Assembly: GCF_040930455.2 (NCBI RefSeq)
Contig: NZ_CP170494.1
Reading direction: 5' to 3' (one strand)
DNA: 64,000 nucleotides
Origin: Neopusillimonas maritima
GTDB taxonomy: Bacteria > Pseudomonadota > Gammaproteobacteria > Burkholderiales > Burkholderiaceae_B
Positions 42,845 through 51,452 of the stretch are shown one piece after another (positions within the stretch are counted from its first letter, which is position 1; every line of letters starts with the position of its first letter). Made by a program: the position numbers and the translations under genes. Under the pieces are notes generated by a model. It saw only the letters and a program-made list of their open reading frames with translations, was not told the origin of the DNA and ran no database searches.

Positions 42845-43125
42845 GGCTGAATGACCTCGCCTTTAAACAGGAATTTAGCCATGACCGACGAGCTGATAAA
42901 GCCGAACAGCGCCATAACAAGGGCGATATCGAAGTAAACGCTGGTGGCAAAATTCACCCCTAGCACCAGGACGATGCAAATCCCATTGATATACATGGTG
43001 TCCACCGCCAATACGCGATCTTGAGGCGTGGGGCCCAGCAGCAGGCGTATGGTGGCGCAGGTGAAGGCCAGGGCAAAACAAAACAGGGCGAACGTGCCGG
43101 CCCAGATCAGAACGGTATCCATCAT
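42841..43125 (-). CDS. mnhF: Na+/H+ antiporter subunit F (MnhF/MrpF)
   Basis: 94 residues, three membrane helices. The MrpF core is visible: RLLLGPTPQDRVLAVDTMYINGICIV, followed by DIALVMALFGFISSSVMAKFL. It belongs to the Mrp complex membrane arm. It overlaps its neighbours on both sides by four bases. Confidence 0.9.
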   Translation of the reverse strand: MMDTVLIWAGTFALFCFALAFTCATIRLLLGPTPQDRVLAVDTMYINGICIVLVLGVNFATSVYFDIALVMALFGFISSSVMAKFLFKGEVIQP

Positions 43126-43607
43126 TCGAAAATCTCCATCAGTGGGCGTTCATAACGGTTTTTAACGAGGTCAATCCAAACTTGAGTGTCTTCCAGGTCG
43201 AGTACATGCAGGGTCATGACGCCGCTTTCGTCGGAATATCCCGACCAGACCGTACCCGGCGTATACGTTAGGATGCAAGCCAAAGCCGCCAAGCCGTGCG
43301 GGTCTTTAAGTTCAAGTGGAATGCGGATAAATCCCGGCGTGTGATTGGCCGGCTTGAACCAGATAATCTTGAAAACGGCAATGTTTGACTTTGTAATGTC
43401 GACGACGACTTTAAAAAACAAACTGATAATGACAAGCGGTTTTTTGGGATGCGAGCGCAATGGGCGCAAGGCCATGGCCGCCCAAGCAAGTAGCAGCGAC
43501 AACACCGCACCTAATACAACCTGGGACCATGCCAATGTTTGGTTAAGCAGTAGCCATAACACGGTTAACAGCGCCGGCAGCATTAACCAGTTAATCACTT
43601 TTTTCAT
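43122..43607 (-). CDS. mnhE: Na+/H+ antiporter subunit E (MnhE/MrpE)
   Basis: 161 residues. Two or three N-terminal membrane helices are followed by a cytosolic domain with the MrpE signature LACILTYTPGTVWSGYSDESGVMTLHVLDLED by position. It is needed for assembly or activity of the Mrp complex. Overlaps mnhD and mnhF by ATGA. Confidence 0.9.
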   Translation of the reverse strand: MKKVINWLMLPALLTVLWLLLNQTLAWSQVVLGAVLSLLLAWAAMALRPLRSHPKKPLVIISLFFKVVVDITKSNIAVFKIIWFKPANHTPGFIRIPLELKDPHGLAALACILTYTPGTVWSGYSDESGVMTLHVLDLEDTQVWIDLVKNRYERPLMEIFE

Positions 43608-45241
43608 GACCCGCCTCCGTTCCCCAGTTTACGTACAGGGTCATGCGACAGGACGGCATCAATATAGGTCTCGGGATTGTCCAGTGAGATGGCTGTTTCG
43701 TTCATGAAGTCCAGTACCGGCCCAGCCCAGATAGCCAGGGCAATGCCGGCAAATACCAGCGCGGCCACCGGTGTGGCCTCACTGACGCGTAAACGTGGCG
43801 TAACCGTTTCATTTGCCCAAAAAAGGCGAATGCCGGTACGCGCCAAAGCAAGAATGGCCGCCAGACTGGCAAACAGAACAGCGCCAACCAGGAACCATGC
43901 CGCCATTGAGGGCATGGTTTCAGAGGTTTGAAAAGCTGCCGATAACAAAGAAAATTTGGCCACAAAACCCGACAAGGGCGGAAGTCCGGCAATTAAAATG
44001 GCGCTGGCAATAAAGCTCAGACCCAGAAACGCCATGGCGGCGGGAATGGCGACGCCCACCACGGTGTCGGTACGTTCCGACAGGTTGGCGTCGGGGTCGT
44101 CCAGGTCGAATGCTTCCATACTGACCGCCAGAATATCGGCGCCGACGCTACGGGTGCGTTCAACCATTTCAAGCAGCAGGAAGAATGCCGCTGTTGCGAC
44201 GACGGAGCTGATTAAATAGAACAACGCCGGCCCAGTCATGGCGACTCCGGGCATTCCCAACGCCGATAGCAGGGTACCCGCTGAAATGATGACGCAGTAC
44301 GAGGCGACGCGCTCTGCATGGTAGGCAGCCAATATGCCGATGGTGCCGAATATAAGGGTGGCTAGACCGACCGGGTACATCCATTCGCCGCCAAACGCGG
44401 CCGGGGCTCCGGTGGGCTGCAATAACGAGCCCAGGCGCAGCAGGGCGTAAATGCCCACTTTGGTCATAATGCAGAATACCGCTGCAACAGGAGGGCAGGC
44501 GTTTGCGTAGGCGGGTGCCAGCCAAAAATTCAAAGGCCAGGCGGCGGCTTTAATAAGAAAGGCCACTCCAAGTATGGCGGCGGCGGTTTCAAACAAACGC
44601 CGGTCGCCTGCCTGAAGCTCACCGGCTCGAATGGCCAAATCGGCCATGTTCAAGGTGCCGGTGACACCATAAATCAGGGCGATGGCGATGAGTAATAGCA
44701 ATGAGGCAACCAGGTTGACCGCAATGTAATGCAAGCCGGACGTCACCCTCATTTCTCCGGAACCATGCAACATTAAGCCGTAAGAGGCCGCCAGCATGAC
44801 TTCGAAAAATACAAACAGGTTGAAAAGGTCGCCGGTTAAAAATGCACCGTTCAGTCCCATTAACAAAAATTGAAAGAGCGGCAGAAAGTGCACGCCCGCG
44901 CGATCCCAGCGTGCCGTGGAATACATGAGAACAGTGAGCCCCAGGAAAGCCGTGAGCGTGAGCATGACGGCGGCCAGGCGGTCGGCAACCGCAACAATGC
45001 CGAATGGCGCCGGCCAGTCGCCTAATAAGTACACCGCAACCTGGTAAGGCCAGAGATCGGGCTGGTACCCCGACGTGATGAACAAGAGTTGAATGGCAAC
45101 CGCCAATTGCAACGCAATCGAGGCGAACGACAGCGCCAGTCGGAAATGGCGATGCGTGTCTTTAATAACAATCAGCAATCCCCCTACAACCAGGGGAATA
45201 ACGACCGGCAAAATAGGGAAGTGGGTCAGCAGGGCGTTCAC
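43604..45241 (-). CDS. mnhD: Na+/H+ antiporter subunit D (MnhD/MrpD, NuoM/N-like)
   Basis: 545 residues with about 14 membrane helices. It is homologous to complex I antiporter subunits: NGAFLTGDLFNLFVFFEVML with the conserved Glu, KAAAWPLNFWLAPAYANACPPVAAVFCIMTKVG by position with the functional Lys residues. It forms a proton/sodium channel of the Mrp complex. Overlaps mnhC and mnhE by four bases. Confidence 0.93.
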   Translation of the reverse strand: MNALLTHFPILPVVIPLVVGGLLIVIKDTHRHFRLALSFASIALQLAVAIQLLFITSGYQPDLWPYQVAVYLLGDWPAPFGIVAVADRLAAVMLTLTAFLGLTVLMYSTARWDRAGVHFLPLFQFLLMGLNGAFLTGDLFNLFVFFEVMLAASYGLMLHGSGEMRVTSGLHYIAVNLVASLLLLIAIALIYGVTGTLNMADLAIRAGELQAGDRRLFETAAAILGVAFLIKAAAWPLNFWLAPAYANACPPVAAVFCIMTKVGIYALLRLGSLLQPTGAPAAFGGEWMYPVGLATLIFGTIGILAAYHAERVASYCVIISAGTLLSALGMPGVAMTGPALFYLISSVVATAAFFLLLEMVERTRSVGADILAVSMEAFDLDDPDANLSERTDTVVGVAIPAAMAFLGLSFIASAILIAGLPPLSGFVAKFSLLSAAFQTSETMPSMAAWFLVGAVLFASLAAILALARTGIRLFWANETVTPRLRVSEATPVAALVFAGIALAIWAGPVLDFMNETAISLDNPETYIDAVLSHDPVRKLGNGGGS

Positions 45242-45582
45242 AGATCCGCCTCCCGCCCATCGACATGGTCATTTCCGGCCAAGCCGCGCGATGCCAGCAG
45301 AACGACCAGGAACAATGCCGTGGTGGCGAAACTAATGACAATGGCAGTGAGCACCAGTGCCTGGGGAACCGGGTCGGCGTAAAGTGCCGGATCCAGCCCT
45401 TTTGCTTCATCGATAACCGGTGGCGCGCCGATCGTAAGCCGCCCCATAGAAAAGATGAATAAATTGACGGCGTAGGACAGTAACGTGAGCCCCATGATGA
45501 CCTGAAAAGTGCGAGGGCGCAAAATAAGCCAGATACCGGAGCCGGTTAATACACCGATGGCCAATGCCAGAACAATTTCCAT
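45238..45582 (-). CDS. mnhC: Na+/H+ antiporter subunit C (MnhC/MrpC, NuoK-like)
   Basis: 114 residues, three membrane helices, NuoK-like. Visible: VLTGSGIWLILRPRTFQVIMGLTLLSYAVNLFIF by position and DPVPQALVLTAIVISFATTALFLVVLL with the conserved Pro-Gln-Ala-Leu. It shares one base with the mnhA stop (TAATG). Confidence 0.92.
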   Translation of the reverse strand: MEIVLALAIGVLTGSGIWLILRPRTFQVIMGLTLLSYAVNLFIFSMGRLTIGAPPVIDEAKGLDPALYADPVPQALVLTAIVISFATTALFLVVLLASRGLAGNDHVDGREADL

Positions 45583-48509
45583 TAGCCGGCCTCCTCTGGG
45601 CTGGGGGTCGGGCGTGCCGGGGCAGGTTTACGCCGGAAGCGCAGCGACTGGTGAGCAAGCGCCACTAAAATCAGCACGGTTGAACCGATGACCAGCATAT
45701 AAACGCCAATATCGAAAATCAGCACGGTTGAAATAGGCATGATGCCGACCCCCGGGATGGCCACTTCAAGCTTGAAGGCGGAAAGAAAGGGGCGCATGCT
45801 CCACCAGGCCGATAGCGCGGCGCCGGCTGAAACTAAAAGACCGATTCCCATCCAGTACTGGGGTTTCAGGTTTTGCCTGGCCTCGACCCACAGCACACCG
45901 CCCACAACATATTGCAAAATGATGGCGGTGGCAAAAATAAGGCCGGCAATAAAGCCGCCGCCGGGCAGGTTATGGCCTCGCAAAAGGAAAAACAATGAAA
46001 CCAACGCCGCCATGGGTAGCAGAAGGCGGGCCAGAACGGCTGGTATTTTAAGCGGGCCACTGGGCGTTAATACGTCTTTCGGTTCCGGCTTTTCCACTTC
46101 TGCGGGAATATTGGGGCCTGTTCCTTTTTGCCGACGTAACGGGCCGTCTTTAATGGTTTCCGGTGGCGGACGGAAGCGACGCAGCAACGCATAGACAATC
46201 AGCGCCACAATACCCAGTACGCAAATTTCCCCTAAGGTGTCGAAGCTGCGGAAATCGACCAAAATGACATTCACCACATTCGATCCATGCCCTTCAGGAA
46301 CCGAATTGGCAACAAAAAAGCGAGAAATTTCGTTGTCGAAGGGGCGTGTCATGATGGCATAGGAGATCACGGCAATGCCTGCGCCGCCGGCTACGGCCAG
46401 AATGATGTCGCGGGAACGTCGGGTGAGTGCTTTAACGCGATCCAGTACGTACGTTTCTTCTGCACGTACACGGGGCGGCAGCCAGCGCAGCCCCAGCAAA
46501 ATAAGCACAACAGTCACCACCTCCACAACTAATTGGGTCAGGGCCAGATCGGGGGCTGAGAACCACGCGAACGTCATCGCCGTGGTGAGCCCGGCGCCAC
46601 CGGCCATGGCCAATGCAGCGGGACGGTGGTATTTGGCTTGAACGGCAGCGCCTACCGCACAGGCTCCGCCGGCGATCCACAACACCAGGAAAAACAGGTT
46701 AACCGGTGTTGCCAGTTCGGGCTGCCACCAGCCATTTTCCAATAAGGGCAAGGCGGCAACCACGACGGTTACTGCAACCACCAGCATCAGTTGTGTTTGC
46801 AGACGAACTGAAGCAACCCAGTCTAGCAGATGTGAGGCGCCACGATCGATAAACTCAAGCAAGGCTTCGAACGTTTGGCGCCCGTTCAGGCGGTAAAGAA
46901 GCGGCGAGCGACCGGTATGCATTTTGTCGAGGCGCCGCATGATGAGCCATAGGGCGATACCACCGGCCAGGGCGACCAGGCTCATGACCAGGGGCAGATT
47001 GAATCCGTGCCAAACCTTGAGGCTGTAGGGTGGTGTGTCGGCACCCAGGATGGAATTAGAGGCCGACAGGAGGAGTGGGCCCAATGTGTAGCGGGGGAAG
47101 ATCCCCACGACCAGGCAGGTTAGAACCAATAAGGCGCTGGGAACCAGCATCCAGAAAGGGGGTTCGTGCGGGGCCTTGGGCAGGTCGGTGGCAACGGGCC
47201 CGAAAAAAACAGTGTAGATGAAGCGAAGGGAATACGTCACCGCAAAGGCGCCGGCCACCACGGCGCAAAGCGGCAGAATTTGTTCAATAATGGAACCTTG
47301 CGCCACGAATACGGTTTCTGCAAAAAACATTTCTTTCGACAGAAAGCCGTTCAGCAGGGGGACGCCGGCCATGGATGCCGCCGCAACAATCGCCAGGGTG
47401 GTGGTCACCGGCATGGCGTGTCGTAAACCCGATAGCCTCGACATGTCCCGGGTGCCTGTTTCGTGGTCGACAATGCCCGCAGCCATGAACAGCGACGCTT
47501 TGAATGTGGCGTGATTCATCATGTGGAAGACAGCAGCAATTAGGCCCAAGGTACTATTCATGCCCAGCAGCAGGGTAATCAGGCCCAGATGCCCAATGGT
47601 GGAGTAGGCCAGCACCCCTTTCATGTCATTCTGGAAAATCGCGGCGTAAGAACCCATGACCAGCGTAATAAGCCCAGCGCCGCCAATAATCCAGAACCAT
47701 TCATCGGTGCCGGCCAAGACCGGCCAGAAACGCGCGAGCAGGAAGACACCTGCTTTCACCATAGTGGCCGAATGTAGATAAGCGGATACTGGGGTGGGGG
47801 CGGCCATGGCATTCGGCAGCCAGATATGAAACGGAAATTGGGCACTTTTGGTCAGGGCGCCCACCGCCACCAAAATAATAATGGCCGTATACCAGGGGTG
47901 GGCGCGGATTTGCTCACCCGCCGCCAACACTTTATCGAGGTCGTAACTGCCGGCTACGTGACCCAGCATCAGCATGCCTGCCAGCAGGCACAGCCCGCCC
48001 ATACCGGTAATGGTTAGGGCCATTCGGGCGCCCCGGCGGGCGTCAAGCCGGTGGTTCCAATAGGCAATGAGCATGAAAGACGACAAACTGGTGAGTTCCC
48101 AGAACACCACCAACTGAATGAGATTGCCGGATAAAACCACACCCAGCATGGAGCCCATGAACAGCAAGAAAAATGAAAAGAACCTGGGCACTGGATCTTT
48201 GGGCGACATGTAATAGCGTGCGTACAGCACAATCAGTGCGCCCATGATGGAAACCAGCATGGCAAAGAGCCATGCATAGCCGTCTAAACGTAAAACAAAG
48301 TCGATTTCCAGCGCGGAAGGAATCCAGGCTAGTTTGAGCTCAATAACTTCGCCGGCCGCCACTTGTGGATAAAACCCCGCCAACAAACCCGCGCAGCCCA
48401 GCGCGATGAAACCGGCCAGCCATGCTTCGATGTTACGCGCGTTACTGGGTAGAAACGCCGCAATAATACTTCCCAGAAAAGGTAAAGCCAGGATCAGCAG
48501 TAAGGTCAT
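45582..48509 (-). CDS. mnhA: Fused Na+/H+ antiporter subunits A and B (MnhAB/MrpAB)
   Basis: 975 residues. Residues about 1-600 are the NuoL-like MrpA core with 14 or more helices, including VVFWELTSLSSFMLIAYW and KSAQFPFHIWLPNAMAAPTPVSAYLHSATMVKAG by position, with the key Glu and Lys. The next region contains the MrpA C-terminal NuoJ-like helices (LALTQLVVEVVTVVLILLGL). From about residue 840 an MrpB domain follows (LARLLLPMAALVSLFFLLRGHNLPGGGFIAGLI by position). A and B are separate genes in Bacillus; the fusion is common in Proteobacteria. It is the first gene of the six-gene operon. Confidence 0.93.
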   Translation of the reverse strand: MTLLLILALPFLGSIIAAFLPSNARNIEAWLAGFIALGCAGLLAGFYPQVAAGEVIELKLAWIPSALEIDFVLRLDGYAWLFAMLVSIMGALIVLYARYYMSPKDPVPRFFSFFLLFMGSMLGVVLSGNLIQLVVFWELTSLSSFMLIAYWNHRLDARRGARMALTITGMGGLCLLAGMLMLGHVAGSYDLDKVLAAGEQIRAHPWYTAIIILVAVGALTKSAQFPFHIWLPNAMAAPTPVSAYLHSATMVKAGVFLLARFWPVLAGTDEWFWIIGGAGLITLVMGSYAAIFQNDMKGVLAYSTIGHLGLITLLLGMNSTLGLIAAVFHMMNHATFKASLFMAAGIVDHETGTRDMSRLSGLRHAMPVTTTLAIVAAASMAGVPLLNGFLSKEMFFAETVFVAQGSIIEQILPLCAVVAGAFAVTYSLRFIYTVFFGPVATDLPKAPHEPPFWMLVPSALLVLTCLVVGIFPRYTLGPLLLSASNSILGADTPPYSLKVWHGFNLPLVMSLVALAGGIALWLIMRRLDKMHTGRSPLLYRLNGRQTFEALLEFIDRGASHLLDWVASVRLQTQLMLVVAVTVVVAALPLLENGWWQPELATPVNLFFLVLWIAGGACAVGAAVQAKYHRPAALAMAGGAGLTTAMTFAWFSAPDLALTQLVVEVVTVVLILLGLRWLPPRVRAEETYVLDRVKALTRRSRDIILAVAGGAGIAVISYAIMTRPFDNEISRFFVANSVPEGHGSNVVNVILVDFRSFDTLGEICVLGIVALIVYALLRRFRPPPETIKDGPLRRQKGTGPNIPAEVEKPEPKDVLTPSGPLKIPAVLARLLLPMAALVSLFFLLRGHNLPGGGFIAGLIFATAIILQYVVGGVLWVEARQNLKPQYWMGIGLLVSAGAALSAWWSMRPFLSAFKLEVAIPGVGIMPISTVLIFDIGVYMLVIGSTVLILVALAHQSLRFRRKPAPARPTPSPEEAG

Positions 48510-48593
48510 CGAGCCTCGGGTGGGGTGATAATTTATTGGGTTTTGGCCTCACAATAATACGATACTTTTATGGCTATTTCGTGCGTAATGACG

Positions 48594-48620
48594 AAAAAAA
48601 ACCGGCATTTGCCGCCGGTT
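48594..48620 (-). terminator. Terminator after the MepK-like gene
   Basis: Stem AACCGGC / GCCGGTT with a 7-base loop, followed on the minus strand by eight Ts. It lies 36 bases past the stop of the gene ending at 48657 and separates it from the Mrp operon. Confidence 0.85.
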
Positions 48621-48656
48621 TCCTGTTTTTCGAAAATCGATTTTTCAGGGTGCGTT

Positions 48657-49238
48657 TTACCAGGTGCGCACCCTGCCGCTGTCAACGTGAATGAACTGGT
48701 CTTTGGGGTAATAGCCTACACCACCCGCTTTCAGCGAAATGGCGGCGTCGCGTAGTTCGACCAGCGGCACACCGGGCAGCCGCACGTCGATTGCTTTGCC
48801 CTCCATGTGCAGGCTGCGCTTGGCCACCCCGCCGCCTCGGGTTTTACGCAGGCGCTCGTTGGTTTGGGGGTCGCGGTAGCCCGAGATCACTTCGAACGAA
48901 TCTTTTACGCTTAAGAGCGTGCGGATTTGGTTGAGCTGGTCGTAAAGAGCGGGGTCCATGGTGCCCACGGCACCTGAGTAATGGTCTCGCAAGAATACGT
49001 TCAGGCGTTGCAGGGCGGGGGGAAGATAATCATCGTTTAACGCATAAACCAGTTGCACTTTCTCAAGTGTGTGGGTGTGGTCAAGCGCAATGTCGCGTTG
49101 GAAAACGCGAATTCCGGCGATGGCGGGGGTTGAAATCGCGGGTGCGACGCCAAGCAGTGATAGTACGCCGGCGCGGCGCAAAAAGGCGCGGCGCGACACC
49201 GTGCGAGCGTGCGACTTCAGATGATGATGGGGTGGCAT
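48657..49238 (-). CDS. DUF882/peptidase M15-like murein endopeptidase (MepK/YcbK-like), Tat-exported
   Basis: 193 residues. A twin-arginine signal (SRRAFLRRAGVLSLLGVAPA) leads it to the periplasm. The domain shows zinc-peptidase residues: SGYRDPQTNERLRKTRGGGVAKRSLHMEGKAIDVRL by position (His and Asp ligands) and the final FIHVDSGRVRTW. MepK in E. coli cuts 3-3 crosslinks in peptidoglycan. It follows an L,D-transpeptidase gene by 32 bases, the same pairing as ycbB-ycbK in E. coli. ATG 49238 has GGAGG upstream; a frame from 49259 lacks one. Confidence 0.85.
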   Translation of the reverse strand: MPPHHHLKSHARTVSRRAFLRRAGVLSLLGVAPAISTPAIAGIRVFQRDIALDHTHTLEKVQLVYALNDDYLPPALQRLNVFLRDHYSGAVGTMDPALYDQLNQIRTLLSVKDSFEVISGYRDPQTNERLRKTRGGGVAKRSLHMEGKAIDVRLPGVPLVELRDAAISLKAGGVGYYPKDQFIHVDSGRVRTW

Positions 49239-49270
49239 AAGGAAGCCTCCGAAAGACAATTTCCAGGCTA

Positions 49271-50869
49271 TTATCGCTTTTTTTTCAACGCTTTACTTAA
49301 ACTGGCATCATGGCCGTAGAGGTCGTCGTAAAAATAGACTTTACCTTCCCGTATGATGACTGTGCCGTATGCCAGTACCACTGGAATGGGTTCATTCAGG
49401 CGAATGGTTTGTGATTTGCCTGCCTGCATGGCTTGCTCAATTCGCTCGCGCGTCCAAGCCGGGTCGTTTTCCAGAACAAATTGGGCCAGCGCCACCGGCC
49501 CTTCCACGCGAATACAACCGTGGCTGAAGTCGCGCCGCGAGCGTTCAAACAATTGGGGCGCCGGGGTGTGGTGAAGAAAAATGTTGGTGTTGTTCGGAAA
49601 AATAAACTTGATGTCGCCTAAGGCATTTAGCGGGCCGGGGCGCTGGCGAATACGCGCCTGGCCGCTCAGAACAGCCTGCAGGTTGGTTTCGGATAGTTGT
49701 GAGGACACTGAACCATCGCTTTTGACAAACTCAAAGCCCTGGCGGTTGAAGTAGGCGGGGTCGCGTTTAAGGCGTGGAATGGTTTCGCCTCGTGCGATGG
49801 AAGGCGGTACATTCCAATAGGGGCTGAATTCGATAAAGCGCATGTCTTCGTCGAACACGGGTGTAGAGGTATCCAGGGCCCTTCCCACAATGACTTTCAT
49901 ACGCAGCTTCAGGTCGATATTGCCTTGCTGGTCGGTTTCGTAGGCACGCAAGACAAATTCCGGTACGTTCACCACAACCATGCGTCGGTGTGATTGCAGG
50001 GGTGTCCAGCGCAAACGCTCCAGGGTCAGCGTCATCTGCTCATAGCGCTGTTCAGGGGAAACGTTCAATTGGCGTAATGTGGCCGGGCCGATAATGCCGT
50101 CGGTTTCCAGACCGTGTCGCAACTGAAATGCGCGCACTCCGGTTTCGAGTGTTTTGTCGTATTCATGGGGTGCTTGAGTTTCAATGGGCAGGTCTCCCAA
50201 GGCAATCAGGCGGCTTGTTAACGTTTCGAGGGCCGTGTAGGGTTGACCGGGCTCGAGCTTTTTGCCCTGGGGCATGGGTAAGGGGGTCGACCAGGCCGGG
50301 TGTTGCGCTAATAAACGGTATTGCGCCATGGCATTGACCAGGGCATCGTACATGGGCACTTGGGGTTGGGCCTCGCGCAAGGCTTCGCGCACGCGGTTTT
50401 GTTGGAAAGCCTCGGCTATGTAGGCCCGGGCGTTGAAAACGGGTTGGGGCCGCGGCTTAAATTTTTGGTGCACTTCGTGAGGGTCCACCCGGCCGTTGCG
50501 TAAATCGTTCAGGTACTTTTCCAGACTTGACGTCAGTTGCTCGTTAAATGCCTGCTGTTCAAGGGGCGTTAACTTTTCGCCATCGGCCAAACGGATAAAT
50601 TGCCCCCACAAAGCGGCGGTGTGGTAATCGGTGGGGTCCAGACCTTGGTGGCTTGCGTTGGTTAGGGTTTCCAGTGCGTCCAGAGCCTGGTTAACCGGTT
50701 TGCCGCTGTCATTCAGCCAGTTCGGCAAAGTCACAATCGTGATCGACTGGCCATTTGCCAAGTCTACGGCGGTTTTGCTTTGTGCTAAAGCGGCATGATT
50801 GGCGGGTAGAAAAATACAGTAAAACAGCATCGCGCCCAGTACCAGGAGGGCGCGATGCCGGCTTGCCAA
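49271..50869 (-). CDS. L,D-transpeptidase (LdtD/YcbB-like)
   Basis: About 532 residues. An N-terminal signal (RALLVLGAMLFYCIFLPANHAALA) is followed by a YcbB-type scaffold domain, a peptidoglycan-binding helix bundle near 255-300 (GVRAFQLRHGLETDGIIGPATLRQLNV by position), and the YkuD catalytic domain with HHTPAPQLFERSRRDFSHGCIRVEGPVALA by position, where the Cys is the nucleophile. It makes 3-3 crosslinks in the cell wall. The start is uncertain. TTG at 50869 gives a clean signal peptide and does not overlap the cytochrome gene; TTG at 50935 overlaps it by 53 bases. Confidence 0.88.
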   Translation of the reverse strand: MASRHRALLVLGAMLFYCIFLPANHAALAQSKTAVDLANGQSITIVTLPNWLNDSGKPVNQALDALETLTNASHQGLDPTDYHTAALWGQFIRLADGEKLTPLEQQAFNEQLTSSLEKYLNDLRNGRVDPHEVHQKFKPRPQPVFNARAYIAEAFQQNRVREALREAQPQVPMYDALVNAMAQYRLLAQHPAWSTPLPMPQGKKLEPGQPYTALETLTSRLIALGDLPIETQAPHEYDKTLETGVRAFQLRHGLETDGIIGPATLRQLNVSPEQRYEQMTLTLERLRWTPLQSHRRMVVVNVPEFVLRAYETDQQGNIDLKLRMKVIVGRALDTSTPVFDEDMRFIEFSPYWNVPPSIARGETIPRLKRDPAYFNRQGFEFVKSDGSVSSQLSETNLQAVLSGQARIRQRPGPLNALGDIKFIFPNNTNIFLHHTPAPQLFERSRRDFSHGCIRVEGPVALAQFVLENDPAWTRERIEQAMQAGKSQTIRLNEPIPVVLAYGTVIIREGKVYFYDDLYGHDASLSKALKKKR

Positions 50870-50882
50870 AAGGCTTTTTATG

Positions 50883-51452
50883 TTAGCGATTGGCCGGCTT
50901 AAAGCCGTTTCGGTTGGGCATTTCAATTTTCGCAAGATTATCCTGGTTCAAGGTTGCGTCTTTCTCAATAATATTGCCTTTCCAAAGTATATAGGCCGAT
51001 ACGGCATAGACTTCGTCGTCTGTCATGCTGCCGGGTCGGTCGAAGGGCATGGCCCGTTTGACGTAATCGAACAGCGTGGTGGCGTAAGGCCAATAGCTTT
51101 CCACAGTTTTAACCGGCGCTTTTTCCGGGTTGTTGTTAACCAGGGTTCCCCGGCCGCCTGCCAAGCGGTCGCCGATACCGCCTTCAAGGTTAACGCCGTG
51201 GCAAGCCAGGCATTGTTGTTGGTAGACCTTTTCGCCCTGCATGACGGTACCGGAGCCTTTGGGCAGGCCCCGTCCGTCGGGCAAAGGTGAAAAGAACGGC
51301 TTTAAATCTTCGGCAGTGGCCGGCTCACCAAAGTTATAAGTTTTGTCGGGGCCGTGGTTATCGGCCCAGGCGTTCATGCCTAAACCGAGACCTAGAGCGA
51401 ATACGGCGGCAGTCGCGCGCCCGGCGCTCGCATATTTAGTAATGGTGGACAT
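50883..51452 (-). CDS. Single-heme c-type cytochrome, partner of SoxC-like dehydrogenase
   Basis: 189 residues. The signal peptide is ATAAVFALGLGLGMNAWA. There is one heme motif (QQQCLACHGVNLEGGIGDRL) and a likely axial Met in VKRAMPFDRPGSMTDDEVYAVSAYIL. It is shorter than classical SoxD, which has about 380 residues and two hemes. It probably accepts electrons from the molybdenum enzyme encoded just upstream, which it overlaps by 17 bases. ATG 51452 follows GGGGAGG; the longer frame from 51476 is not needed. Confidence 0.87.
   Translation of the reverse strand: MSTITKYASAGRATAAVFALGLGLGMNAWADNHGPDKTYNFGEPATAEDLKPFFSPLPDGRGLPKGSGTVMQGEKVYQQQCLACHGVNLEGGIGDRLAGGRGTLVNNNPEKAPVKTVESYWPYATTLFDYVKRAMPFDRPGSMTDDEVYAVSAYILWKGNIIEKDATLNQDNLAKIEMPNRNGFKPANR

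Noticed and set aside
46287..46641. Plus-strand frames inside the Mrp operon
   Set aside because: All are shadows of the long, well conserved mnhA gene.
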